DNA of 64,000 nt, taken from assembly GCF_014207595.1 (NCBI RefSeq), contig NZ_JACHGY010000001.1:372001-436000 (forward strand). Direction: 5' to 3'. The stretch is from Algisphaera agarilytica. GTDB lineage: Bacteria > Planctomycetota > Phycisphaerae > Phycisphaerales > Phycisphaeraceae. Every line of letters starts with the position of its first letter. The first letter of the stretch is position 1. Positions 8,086 to 17,400 of the stretch are shown in pieces. Made by a program: the position numbers and the translations under genes. A model generated the notes under the pieces. It saw nothing but the letters and a program-made list of their open reading frames with translations. It made no database searches and was not told the DNA's origin.

Positions 8086-8460
8086 ATGAAGACCCGCATC
8101 ATCCGTAAGTTCAGTTTCGACGCTGCCCACCAGCTCTTCACCATGCCCGAGTGGCACAAGTGCCGGCGGATGCACGGGCACACCTACCTCTGCGAGGTCG
8201 TCTGCGAGGGCGAGGTCGATCCCGAGGTTGGTTTCTTCCTGGACTACGGCGACCTAAAAACCAAGATCGACCCCATCGTTCAGCAACTCGACCACCACTA
8301 CCTCAACGACATCCCCGGCCTGCAGGTCCCCACCGCCGAGATGATCGCCAAGTGGATCTACGAAAAACTCAAACCCGAATTGCCCTCGCTGGCGATCCTG
8401 CGGCTTTGGGAAACGCCGAACAACGGCGTGGAATACGCGCCTTCGGCGAGTGATGCGTGA
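8086..8460 (+). CDS. queD: 6-carboxy-5,6,7,8-tetrahydropterin synthase
   Basis: 124 residues, normal length for QueD of the 6-pyruvoyl-tetrahydropterin synthase family. The zinc ligands are visible: F-D-A-A-H (H15) and M-H-G-H-T-Y (H30, H32). The active-site region has L-D-H-H-Y-L-N-D and a late W-E-T-P. It makes carboxytetrahydropterin, the substrate of QueE, so it belongs functionally with the gene upstream. The last four residues and the stop codon (A-S-D-A-stop) are encoded by the left end of a GTGATGA-family repeat, so the native end has been replaced or extended by it. Confidence 0.92.
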   Translation: MKTRIIRKFSFDAAHQLFTMPEWHKCRRMHGHTYLCEVVCEGEVDPEVGFFLDYGDLKTKIDPIVQQLDHHYLNDIPGLQVPTAEMIAKWIYEKLKPELPSLAILRLWETPNNGVEYAPSASDA

Positions 8461-8520
8461 ACAGTGACGAGTGATGAGTTCTTTTTTCACTCATCACTGT
8501 TCACTCGTTACTCATCACTC
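8448..8520. repeat. GTGATGA-family inverted heptamer repeat that holds the queD stop codon
   Basis: Left arm 8448-8478 and right arm 8488-8520 are near-perfect reverse complements built of GTGATGA/GTGAACA/GTGACGA units; the spacer is TTCTTTTTT. The queD stop lies in the left arm, and the stop codon of the converging SLC13 gene begins at 8521, directly after the right arm, so the element is the entire intergenic space. The hairpin could serve as a bidirectional terminator. Confidence 0.85.
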
Positions 8521-10374
8521 TTATTGGATGGGCCAAACCAGCGGCGCGATGGTGAGGGTGATGATCATCACCAGGATGTTCAACGGCAGCCCGACTCGGA
8601 CGAAGTCGCTGAAGCGGTAGCCTCCGACGCCGTAGACCATGAGGTTGGTTTGGTAGGCGGTGGGCGTGGCGAAGCTGGCGGCGGCGGTCATCATGAGCGC
8701 GATGGCGAAGGGCTCGAAGTTGAGCCCGGCCGACATCGCCGCGGCTTTGGCGACGGGGAACATCAGGGCGACCGTTCCGATCGGGCCGATGAGCGAGGTG
8801 AGCATCATCGCGGCGAGGTAGACCGCAGCGAGAATCGCGACCGGGCCGAGCCCGGAGAAGGACTCGACCAGCAGATTGGCCACCGACACCGCGGCGCTCG
8901 TGGACTCCAATGCGGCGCCCACGCCCAACGCCCCGCCCATCGCGAGCAGGACGCGCCAGTTCACCGACTGCCGGGCCTGGTCGGGCGTGCAGCAACCGGT
9001 GAGCACCATCCCGCCCGCGGCGAGCAATGCCGCGGTCACCAGCCGCATCGGGGTTAGCGTCGTCAGCAGCACCATCGCGGCGAGCAGGCCCAGCGCGATC
9101 CAAGCCCGGTCGTGCCGTGCCGCCTCGGAGCCCTCCACCGCGGAGACGAGGATGAAGTCCTGCCGGTTGCGTTGCTGCGAAACGAATCGCGGGTGTGTGT
9201 CGAGCAGCAGCGTATCGCCGGCCCGGAGGCGGACGTCGCCCAACCGCTTGTTGAGGTGCGCCCCGCCGCGGTAGGCGGCGATGACCGCAGCGCCGTACTG
9301 CGTGCGGAAGCCGCCCTCACGGATCGTCTTGCCGATCATCGGGTGCTGCGGCGCGATGACCGCTTCGACCAACCGGCGGTTGGGGCGGGGGTCGTCGAGC
9401 TTGAACACTTCGTCGGTCGCGGGGGCCAGGCCACGGATCTTCTGGAGGTCGACCACCGAGTCCACAACGCCGGCAAAGATCAGGCGGTCGCCCACACGCA
9501 GCGTCTGCTCGGGCCCGACCGCAACCATGCGGTCGCCCCCGCGGTCGATCTCGACCAAGTACGCCCCGGGCAGGTTCCGCAGGCCCGCCTTTTCGACGGT
9601 CTGCCCCGCGAACGGGGCATCGGCGGTGACCATCATCTCAACGGTGAAGCTGCGGCCGGCCTCGTCGTCATCCGGCTGGAACGCACTGACGCTGGTCCGC
9701 CGCTCGGGCAACAACTTGTCGGAGAGCAGCAAGAGATAGCCGAGTCCAACCAGAGCCGCCGGCACGCCGACGAGGCTGATGGTGAACATGCCCAGCGTCA
9801 TGTCGGCGCGTTGCCCGGTGGTTTCGAGGATGGGACCCAGGGCTTCGCCGTTGGCCTGGGCCGAGCGGACCATGCCGTCGACAAAGACGTTCGTAGCGGT
9901 GCCGATGAGCGTGCAGCTGCCGCCCATGATCGCGGCGTAGGACAGCGGGATCAGCAGCTTCGAGGGCGACAGGCCCGTCTTCTTGCACCAGTCGTTCACC
10001 ACGGGGATGAACATCGCCACGATCGGGGTGTTGTTCAGAAACGCGCTGAGCCCCGACACGGCCGGCAACATGCGCACCTGAGCTCCGCGGACCGACTTGG
10101 GCTGGCCAAGCAGCCGACGGGTCAGCAGCTCCATCGCGCCGGTGCGCGAAAGCCCCTCGGCGATGACGAACAGCACGCCGATGGTCACCACCGCCTCGTT
10201 TCCGAAGCCCGAGACCGCCCGGGCCGCCGACGGGAAAGCGTCCGAGAACAAACCCATCGCCACCAACAGCGTCATCCCCCCCAGCAGCACCGTATCGGGC
10301 CCGGCAACGGCGCGCAGCATCGCGAACGCCATCAAGGCGATCACGCCAAGCGTCAACCACGCTTCCCAACCCAT
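8521..10374 (-). CDS. SLC13/DASS-family anion permease with two RCK_C (TrkA-C) domains
   Basis: 617 residues. N-terminal membrane helices contain L-N-N-T-P-I-V near residue 110 and G-G-S-C-T-L-I-G-T-A-T-N at about 150, typical of the divalent-anion/Na+ symporter and ArsB/NhaD superfamily. Two hydrophilic RCK_C repeats follow (about residues 205-285 and 295-370; each ends in a G-D-x-L-x-x motif), then a second membrane half with the matching A-T-P-T-A-Y-Q-T-N-L signature. Such proteins often carry sulfate, phosphate or dicarboxylates; the substrate is not readable here. The ATG at 10374 gives a hydrophobic first helix; 19 more codons upstream lack such character. Confidence 0.85.
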   Translation of the reverse strand: MGWEAWLTLGVIALMAFAMLRAVAGPDTVLLGGMTLLVAMGLFSDAFPSAARAVSGFGNEAVVTIGVLFVIAEGLSRTGAMELLTRRLLGQPKSVRGAQVRMLPAVSGLSAFLNNTPIVAMFIPVVNDWCKKTGLSPSKLLIPLSYAAIMGGSCTLIGTATNVFVDGMVRSAQANGEALGPILETTGQRADMTLGMFTISLVGVPAALVGLGYLLLLSDKLLPERRTSVSAFQPDDDEAGRSFTVEMMVTADAPFAGQTVEKAGLRNLPGAYLVEIDRGGDRMVAVGPEQTLRVGDRLIFAGVVDSVVDLQKIRGLAPATDEVFKLDDPRPNRRLVEAVIAPQHPMIGKTIREGGFRTQYGAAVIAAYRGGAHLNKRLGDVRLRAGDTLLLDTHPRFVSQQRNRQDFILVSAVEGSEAARHDRAWIALGLLAAMVLLTTLTPMRLVTAALLAAGGMVLTGCCTPDQARQSVNWRVLLAMGGALGVGAALESTSAAVSVANLLVESFSGLGPVAILAAVYLAAMMLTSLIGPIGTVALMFPVAKAAAMSAGLNFEPFAIALMMTAAASFATPTAYQTNLMVYGVGGYRFSDFVRVGLPLNILVMIITLTIAPLVWPIQ

Positions 10375-10599
10375 CGCTGTGCTCCACGAGCATCTCTGAA
10401 GCTCAGACGACCGCAACGCCGCGGCCGTCACCCGCTATCTATCGGCGATCCCGGAGTTTACCCCCAACCGCAGACGCCACAAACCGCCCCACAGACCAAA
10501 AATCGCCCTCCGCCCGCCCCGGCGGGTTAAGTCCACCAGCAGGCGGTTCGATATGCACATTGGTGGTCTATTTTCGAAGGCCCCTGTGAGGCTATTTCT

Positions 10600-10782
10600 A
10601 TGTCACCCAGTGCTGTACGGCTTCTGTGCCCGAATCTCAAGTGTCGAACGATTCTCTCCGTGCCCGAGAGCGCCCGAGGTAAGACCGTTCGTTGCCGCAA
10701 CTGTGGCATGCGGATCCAGGTGCCCGAACCCAAACCGGTTGCCCCGACCCCCGAGGAAGCCGACGCCACGCAGAGCAAATGA
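10600..10782 (+). CDS. Small MJ0042-type zinc-ribbon protein
   Basis: 60 residues. It has C-P-N-L-K-C, then about 16 residues later C-R-N-C, with the connecting V-P-E-S-x-x-G-K-x-V-R-C pattern of the MJ0042 zinc finger; the tail is proline-, glutamate- and lysine-rich. The N-terminal cysteine pair is spaced C-x4-C rather than the usual C-x2-C. GAGG lies 8 bases before the ATG. This module is frequent at the N-terminus of larger planctomycete proteins; here it stands alone. Function unknown; likely a small zinc-binding protein. Confidence 0.72.
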   Translation: MSPSAVRLLCPNLKCRTILSVPESARGKTVRCRNCGMRIQVPEPKPVAPTPEEADATQSK

Positions 10783-10790
10783 CAAACCGC

Positions 10791-10812
10791 GTGCACGGCT
10801 ATTGCCGGGCAC
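10791..10812. terminator. Weak hairpin between the zinc-ribbon gene and the FHA gene
   Basis: GTGCACGG and CCGGGCAC form an 8-bp stem with one mismatch and a short loop in the gap between two convergent genes. There is no T-run, so a terminator role is only suggested by position. Confidence 0.3.
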
Positions 10813-10841
10813 GCTCATGCGTCACGAAACCCAAAAAACAA

Positions 10842-11426
10842 TTAATCGTCGTCGTCCAGATCATCGAAATCGAATTCGATGATGCTGCTGCCGCTGTCGC
10901 CCGGTGAGCGCTGGGCCTGCTCTTCCTGGGCCATGGCTTCGAGCGCTTCGAACGGGTCGTTGTCGTCGTCCCCGAGGTCCACCGTTGGCATGGAATCGTC
11001 GGCCTGGGCGTCGGCGGCGACGGCCACCTCCGCGTCGCGTGCCGCCAAGGGTTGCTCGGGCGACACCGTGGCCCCCGAGTCGTGCGAGCTGGCCGAGGCC
11101 ACGATCGTGCGAACCGGGTTGATGTCGGCCGGAACACCGTCAACGACCAGGGTGAACACCACCGGACCCACCACCACCTCATCGCCCGCAGAAAGCTCGG
11201 CTTCCTGAACCCGGATACTGTTGTGGTACGTGCCGTTGCTCGAACCCAAATCGCGGAGCTTGACCTGTTCGCCCGACACCGTGATTTCGCAGTGTTGCCG
11301 CGATACGCTGGACAGCGGTATCCGAAGCTCGCAACTGTTTTTACGACCGATCACCAGCGAGCCAGCCCGGAGTGGGAAGTCCCGGCGGGTCCCATCGGCT
11401 TTAAACATGACCAGTGAGGCTTCCAT
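10842..11426 (-). CDS. FHA-domain protein with acidic C-terminal tail
   Basis: 194 residues. The FHA fold spans about residues 15-95: V-I-G-R near residue 24, L-S-S-V-S-R-Q-H-C-E-I, and D-L-G-S-S-N-G-T-Y, which are the phosphothreonine-binding signatures. The rest is low-complexity and strongly acidic, ending in a run of Asp. Start at 11426 has AGGA 5 bases upstream; the frame is open further up but lies antisense to hemW. FHA proteins read Ser/Thr kinase output; no kinase gene is nearby. Divergent from hemW. Confidence 0.85.
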   Translation of the reverse strand: MEASLVMFKADGTRRDFPLRAGSLVIGRKNSCELRIPLSSVSRQHCEITVSGEQVKLRDLGSSNGTYHNSIRVQEAELSAGDEVVVGPVVFTLVVDGVPADINPVRTIVASASSHDSGATVSPEQPLAARDAEVAVAADAQADDSMPTVDLGDDDNDPFEALEAMAQEEQAQRSPGDSGSSIIEFDFDDLDDDD

Positions 11427-11489
11427 AACGATCCTAGAGAGACGGGAAAGAACAAAAGACGCCCCGCAGCTATCCTGAAGTGTAACGCC

Positions 11490-12788
11490 GTGGAACACCC
11501 CCAGCAAGCCATCTCGTCCCCTTTCCGCAAGGGTTTCTCGCCCCAGACCGCGGTCGATGCGCTGTACCTGCACCTGCCGTTTTGCTTCCACAAATGCCAC
11601 TACTGCGATTTCTACAGCGTGGTCGAGCAGCCCGGGCATGACCGCCAGGCCGCATTCACCGAAGCCCTGATCGCCGAGCTACGCCAGTGGGCCGAGCACC
11701 TGGACACACTCGCCCCCCAAACGATCTTCGCCGGGGGCGGCACGCCGACGTACCTCCGCCCCGAACTGTGGGGCCAACTGCTCGAAGCGATGCACCGCCT
11801 GGGTCTGCTTGATCGGTGCGAGGAGTTCACGGTCGAAGCCAACCCCGAAACGGTGACCCCCGAGCTCATGCAGCAACTCGCCGCCGGCGGGGTCAACCGC
11901 GTGTCGATCGGGGCCCAATCGTTTCAGCGTGAATCGCTCCAGGCCCTCGAGCGTTGGCACGACCCCGACAACGTGCCGCGCGCGGTCGAGGCTTGCCGGG
12001 CTGCGGGACTCGACAACTTTTCGCTCGACCTGATATTCGCCATCCCCGGCCAAACCCTGGACATGCTGGACGACGACCTGTCCCGACTGGTCGCGCTGAG
12101 CCCTAAGCACCTCTCGACCTACGGCCTGACCTACGAGCCCAACACCGCCCTCACCGCCCGCCTCCGCGTCGGCAAGGTCACGCCCATCGACGAAGACACC
12201 CAGCGCGAGATGTACCAGCACGTGCTCGACCGCTTGGAAGCCGAGGGGTTTGAGCACTACGAGGTTTCGAACTGGGCGAGGACGGGGATTTCGGATTTGG
12301 GATTGGGGATTTCGGATTTACCAGACGCAAGCGTTGGCGTAGAGCAACCGCCAGCGAGCGATTCGGTTCCCGAAATCCGAAATCCAAAATCCGAAATCTC
12401 CTCCCGCTGCCTCCACAACCTCGCCTACTGGCAGAACCGCAACTGGCTCGGAGCGGGGCCCGCCGCGGCGTCGCACCTCGACGGCCAACGCTGGCGCAAC
12501 ACACCCAACCTCGCGACCTACCTCGCCTCCTGCCCCGACCCGGAAACCCAGGACCACGAGCAACTCCCCGAACACGAACGCACCGGCGAACGGCTGATGC
12601 TCGGCCTGCGGCTTTCGGACGGCCTACCGTTGGATTGGATCGAAACACATCTGCCCGCCGACGACCGCCGACGCCGAGCGATCGATGAGATGATCGACAT
12701 CGACATGCTCGAACGCACCGACACGCACCTGCGTCTGACCCGCCGCGGCCTGTTCGTTGCCGATAGCGTGATCGCCAAACTCCTCTAG
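11490..12788 (+). CDS. hemW: HemW-like radical SAM protein (coproporphyrinogen III oxidase family), with in-frame repeat insertion
   Basis: 432 residues. It has L-Y-L-H-L-P-F-C, then C-x3-C-x2-C-D-F (4Fe-4S/SAM motif), F-A-G-G-G-T-P-T, and E-A-N-P-E-T with S-I-G-A-Q-S-F, all typical of HemW. The C-terminal HemN domain follows (H-N-L-A-Y-W near residue 310, then G-A-G-P-A-A-A-S-H). HemW is thought to insert or traffic heme rather than oxidise coproporphyrinogen. About 41 residues (266-306) between Y-E-V-S-N-W-A-R and C-L-H-N-L come from a GGATTTC-family palindrome; in relatives only about four residues connect these motifs. The GTG start gives an ordinary N-terminus. Confidence 0.9.
   Translation: MEHPQQAISSPFRKGFSPQTAVDALYLHLPFCFHKCHYCDFYSVVEQPGHDRQAAFTEALIAELRQWAEHLDTLAPQTIFAGGGTPTYLRPELWGQLLEAMHRLGLLDRCEEFTVEANPETVTPELMQQLAAGGVNRVSIGAQSFQRESLQALERWHDPDNVPRAVEACRAAGLDNFSLDLIFAIPGQTLDMLDDDLSRLVALSPKHLSTYGLTYEPNTALTARLRVGKVTPIDEDTQREMYQHVLDRLEAEGFEHYEVSNWARTGISDLGLGISDLPDASVGVEQPPASDSVPEIRNPKSEISSRCLHNLAYWQNRNWLGAGPAAASHLDGQRWRNTPNLATYLASCPDPETQDHEQLPEHERTGERLMLGLRLSDGLPLDWIETHLPADDRRRRAIDEMIDIDMLERTDTHLRLTRRGLFVADSVIAKLL
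12284..12399. repeat. GGATTTC-family inverted heptamer repeat inside hemW
   Basis: The left arm (12284-12319) is GGGGATTTCGGATTT repeated twice with a GGGATT linker; the right arm (12370-12399) is CGAAATC-CGAAATC-CAAAATC-CGAAATC. They are near-perfect reverse complements enclosing about 50 bases of unique DNA. The unit period is 7 bases. The element keeps the hemW frame open. Confidence 0.87.
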
Positions 12789-12811
12789 CGCCGGACTCTT
12801 TGCACTACGCC

Positions 12812-13267
12812 ATGCCACTTGACGATGACCATTACATGCGTGCCGCGATCCAGGTCGCCCGTGGCAACCCGGCCGCGCCGTTCGGCGCCGTGCTAATCGA
12901 TCCCGCCACCCACGAAACCCTCGCGGTCGGGCTCAACGACTCCAAGCGCGACCCCACGCAACACGGCGAGATCGACGTGCTGCAAAAAGCCGCCGCGGCC
13001 CACGGCCGCGCGAAGATCAAGGGGGCCACGCTCTACACCACCGCCGAGCCGTGCCCGATGTGCATGACCGCCTGCGTCTGGGCCGAGGTCGGCCGGGTGG
13101 TGTACGGCACGTCGATCCCGCACCTGGCCGCGACCGGTTGGCGTCAACTCGACCTACGCGCATCCGAGATCGCCGACCGGGCGGGGTGGTCAACCGATCG
13201 GGTGGTCGGCGGGGTTCTGGCGGCCGAGTGTGACCCGATGTTCGACGCCGCGATCCGATCCAGTTAG
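12812..13267 (+). CDS. CMP/dCMP-type nucleoside deaminase (guanine or tRNA-adenosine deaminase-like)
   Basis: 151 residues. The zinc-dependent deaminase signature is present: Q-H-G-E-I (zinc ligand His and proton-shuttle Glu; most relatives have H-A-E) and E-P-C-P-M-C (two zinc cysteines). The short size and the late A-A-E-C-D-P-M-F segment fit the guanine deaminase/nucleoside deaminase branch better than TadA, but the choice is not certain. ATG at 12812 is preferred over an in-frame TTG at 12800. It starts 23 bases after hemW. Confidence 0.85.
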   Translation: MPLDDDHYMRAAIQVARGNPAAPFGAVLIDPATHETLAVGLNDSKRDPTQHGEIDVLQKAAAAHGRAKIKGATLYTTAEPCPMCMTACVWAEVGRVVYGTSIPHLAATGWRQLDLRASEIADRAGWSTDRVVGGVLAAECDPMFDAAIRSS

Positions 13268-13295
13268 TCCTGGAGCATGACTTCAAAAAACCGAG

Positions 13296-14384
13296 TTAAC
13301 GCCCGGCGAAGCCTAGCTCAGACAAGACGATCGACTGCGACGCAAACACCGCCCCGCGGTCGTCGAGCCATTCGAAGGTCAGCGCTGGCTGGTCGGCCCA
13401 ATCGATGCGGAGCAATGCGAAGTGGCTCATCCGCCGCACCTCGCCGACGCGGTACCGGTTGGGCTCGTTGACGGCCCGCTCCGGCTGATTCATCCCCGAC
13501 GAGGTCGCGTCCCACATGGGATACGGCGTGGCCGGGTCCGTATCACGGGACAACTCGGCGAGGTGCCGATCGCCGCTGAGAAACACCACGCCCTCGGCCC
13601 GGGTCTCGCCGATCAAGCCATACAGCCGTTCGAGTTCGTGCGGGAAGTTGCCCCAGCACTCCCAGCCGTGTTCCCGGGCGACGACCTGGATGCTAGACAC
13701 GATCACCCGGACGTCGGCGGGCTGGCGCAGCTGCTCTTCGAGCCATGCCCATTGCGCTTCGCCCAGCAGCGTCCGCGAGGTGTCGGCCATCGGGAGATAC
13801 GGGCCGCCCCGGCGTTGGCTGCGTGGCACCTCGCTGCGTTCGGGTTGGTCTCGGAACCACCGCGTGTCCAGCACGATGAATTGCACCCGCTGGCCTTCGG
13901 GCCCGAGCGTTGTGGCGTGGTAGACCCCGTCGCGGTCGGCGGGGATGAGCGCGGCCGAGTCGGGGAAGAAACGGATCAGCTCCGCCCGGCCGGTTTCTTT
14001 GAGTTCCCATTCGACACCCGCGTCGTTCTTGCCGAAGTCGTGGTCGTCGTAGGTCGCCAGCACCAGCGGCACCTCGTCCCGAACGCGCGGCCAGTACGGC
14101 TGGGCTTCGAGCTCGTCGTAGTACGGACGGAACTGCTCGGCCCGCGTGGGCACCTCCGGGATGTCGACGTACACGTTGTCACCCATCATGACCAAGACGT
14201 CGGGCTGCGCCGCGAGCAGGTGGTCGAACGTTGGGGCCGGATAGCGGGTCTTCAGACACGAGGCGAACGCGATCACACTGGGCGGCTCGACAGCCTGCAC
14301 TTCGGGCCCGGGCTCGGCCGTGCAACCCCAAGCCGTCGCCATGGCGACCAACAGAACACTCAACCGTTCGGTGCATCGGTGCAT
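13296..14384 (-). CDS. PhoD-like metallophosphoesterase lipoprotein
   Basis: 362 residues. A lipoprotein-type signal peptide ends about residue 20 (A-T-A-W-G-C). The mature protein has the PhoD-type metallophosphatase motifs: F-A-S-C-L-K, M-M-G-D-N-V-Y near residue 67, A-T-Y-D-D-H-D-F-G-K-N-D, and L-S-G-D-R-H-L-A-E. It probably hydrolyses phosphomono- or diesters outside the cytoplasm. ATG at 14384 is preceded by GGAG at 8 bases; an ATG at 14411 is possible but has no such site. Confidence 0.85.
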   Translation of the reverse strand: MHRCTERLSVLLVAMATAWGCTAEPGPEVQAVEPPSVIAFASCLKTRYPAPTFDHLLAAQPDVLVMMGDNVYVDIPEVPTRAEQFRPYYDELEAQPYWPRVRDEVPLVLATYDDHDFGKNDAGVEWELKETGRAELIRFFPDSAALIPADRDGVYHATTLGPEGQRVQFIVLDTRWFRDQPERSEVPRSQRRGGPYLPMADTSRTLLGEAQWAWLEEQLRQPADVRVIVSSIQVVAREHGWECWGNFPHELERLYGLIGETRAEGVVFLSGDRHLAELSRDTDPATPYPMWDATSSGMNQPERAVNEPNRYRVGEVRRMSHFALLRIDWADQPALTFEWLDDRGAVFASQSIVLSELGFAGR

Positions 14385-14445
14385 CGTGGGACTCCGAAAA
14401 AGTGAACCCATGTTATACACCCGATTGGCTAATGCATCGTGAGCG

Positions 14446-17400
14446 TCATCGGCTCTTGCGTTTGCGTTGCTTCCGGGGTGCGGAGCTCTGTTCGTGACGT
14501 TCGCGGGCCTCGGCGGCACGGCGCTGTTTACGCGTCATGTTAGCGCCGCTGTCCGGTCGCGTCCCGGCGCGGTCGGCGGCGGCCTGCGCGGCCTGCTGCT
14601 CGTCGCTACCCCGCACGGCCGCGGCCGCGGCGGCGGCCATCGACGCCGAGGGAGCTTGCGGAGCGGCGGCACCCGCGCCGGGGTGGCTCGCCTGCTGGTT
14701 CTCGCCGTAGGCGTTGTTGAGCCGGACGTTGGGCGTCAGCCGGGCACGGAAGATCAGGTCGGTGACCTGGTCACGCGTCGAACGCTGCATCTCTTCGAAT
14801 TGAGCCGCGCCTTCGCGCTTGTACTCGATCTTCGGGTCCTTCTCGGCGTAGCCACGCAGGCCGACCGATTCCTTGGCCTGGTCCATCGCGTAGAGGTGGT
14901 CCTTCCAGCTCTTGTCGAGCACCTGCAGCAGCACGAACCGCTCGAGCCGGGTCAACTCACTGATAAACGCGGCACGGCCCTTGTCGTAGACGAAGTCTTC
15001 GAGCTGTTCCGCAGGCACGGCTTCGAGCTCGCCCTCGCCGAGGACCGCGCCGTAGCGTTCGGCGAGTTTGGCCGTTAGGCCTTCAGGGTCGTTGCGGTAC
15101 TTCGCGGCGATCTCGTTGGCTTCCTTGTCGAGCTTGCCGTCTTTGGCCAGCCAGGCTTCCTGCTCGGAGATGATCATCTGGAACAGATCCTGGCCGCTCT
15201 TCTCTTTGATCTCTTCGTCCGTCACCTCGACCTGGTAGCGCGACTTCATGAGGCCCTTGAGCTGTTCGATCGCCCAGTTCTGGTCCTGTTGTGCGCCCTG
15301 CATGATGACCTCCATCGCGAACTCGCAAGGGTAGGTCAACTCACGGCGGGAATAGGTTTCCCGAGCCTTCTCGAGGATCATCGGGCCGGCGGTCGTGACG
15401 TCAACTTCTTTGAGTTCTTCGACGGGCAGCTCCAGGCCGAACTTCTGCTGGGCCCACTCCGACAGCTCGCGCTGCGGGATCTCCTTGTCGAGGAACTTGG
15501 CCAGACCCGACAGGTCTTTCTGGTCGATCTGCTCCTGCGCCGCCTGGGTCAGCTCGGCCGCGACGTCGGTGGGGTTCATCGAACGCAGCTTGCTGGCGGG
15601 TAGGTTCACGTCGAAACGCGACATCGCCCAGCCCGACAGGCCCTTGAGGTCCCAGTCTTCGGGCAGCGAGTCGTTGGACATGTATTCGCCCAGCGTCACG
15701 TCGATGATCTGCGCGACGTCGGCCCGGGCCGACTTGCGGACGATGTCCTGCAACTCGTTGAGGTCTTCCAGACGCAGACGTGCCGGGTCAACCGAGACGT
15801 CCAGCGTGCTACGGCACCACTCGGCGGCCTGCTGCTGCACGTAGCCCGAGTCGAGATACGTGCCGACCGCGTCGTCCACAGAGTCGCCGATGTATTCAAA
15901 GATCATCTCGCTGACGTTTCGGCCTTCGAGCACTTCCTGGCGGGTGCCGTAGAAGGCGTTGCGTTGGTGCTCCATGACCTCGTCGTATTCGAGCAGGTTC
16001 TTGCGGATCTCGTAGTTGCGTTCCTCGACCTTGCGCTGGGCCCGGCCGACGGACTTGGAGACCATGCCGTGCTCGATGGCGTCGCCTTCTTTCATGCCAA
16101 GCTTCGACAGCAAGACCTTGGTCTTGCCGCCGGCGAACATCTTCATGAGGTCGTCTTCGAGCGACAGGAAGAATCGCGACGACCCCTGGTCGCCCTGACG
16201 ACCGGCACGGCCGCGGAGCTGGTTGTCGATGCGGCGCGACTCGTGGCGTTCGGTGCCGACGATGTGGAGCCCGCCCATCTTCTCGACGTGGTCCCACAAC
16301 TCGAGGCGGTGGCGTTTGTAGTCGGGCAGGCCGTCGAGCGTCTGGAGGCAGTCGTCCATGGACATGCCCGCGGACTTCTTGGAGTCGACGTAGGCGTCCT
16401 GCTCGCACCAGTGGCGGAGGAGCTTGAGCTTGAGCTCGTCGTCGCTCATCGACTCGGCTTCCTTCTTCGGAACCGCCAGAACGCTGGTGGCTTGGTGGCG
16501 GTACGACAGCGCGACGAGTTCGTCGTCGCTCATCGAGGCGTCGGCCTGGCGCGGTAGCAGGTTGCGCGTCTGCCAGTGCTTGACGAGGTCTTCCCGGCCG
16601 ATGGGCTGCAGCTTGATGTCCGTGCCGCGGCCGGCCATGTTGGTGGCGATCATCACGGCGCCGAGCTGGCCGGCGTCTTCGACGATGTTGCCTTCACGTT
16701 CGGCGTTCTCGGCCTTGGCGTTGAGCACCTCGTGCTGGATGCCGTACTTCTTCGAAAGCATCTGGCTGAGCATCTCCGAGCGGTCAACGCTGGTCGTACC
16801 GACGAGCACCGGGCGCCCCCAGTCGTGGACGCGCTTGATCTCGTCGACGATGGCGTTCCACTTGTCCTTCTCGCTCATGAAGATCAGGTCTTCGCGGTCG
16901 ATCCGTTGGATGGGCTTGTTGGTGGGGATGCTGATCACGTCCAGGCCGTAGATCTCGTGGAACTCGGTGGCCTCGGTGATCGCGGTACCGGTCATGCCGG
17001 CCAGGCGTTTGTAAAGCTTGAAGAAGTTCTGGATGGTGACCGTGGCGAGGGTCTGGGTTTCCTCTTTGATCTTCACGCCTTCTTTGGACTCGACTGCCTG
17101 GTGCAGGCCGTCGGACCATTGACGGCCAACCATGAGGCGGCCGGTGAACTCGTCGACGATGACGACCTCGCCGTTCTGCACGACGTACTGCTGGCCGTTC
17201 TTGTACACGGCGTGGGCACGGATCGCGTTGTTGATCAGGTGCGGCAGGTCCATGTTGTTGCCGACGTAGAAGCTGCCGACGCCGGCGACCTTCTGGGCCT
17301 CGGCGGTGCCTTCGTGGGTGAGGTGGGCGGCCTTCTTGTCCATCTCGACTTCGAAGTACTGCGTGTGCTGGTCGCGCGCCTCTTCGAGCTTGGGCAGCTC

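Noticed and set aside
8003-8520. CRISPR-like arrangement of repeats around queD
   Set aside because: The units are 7-base heptamers in inverted order, with queD itself as the interval; no regular spacers and no cas genes.
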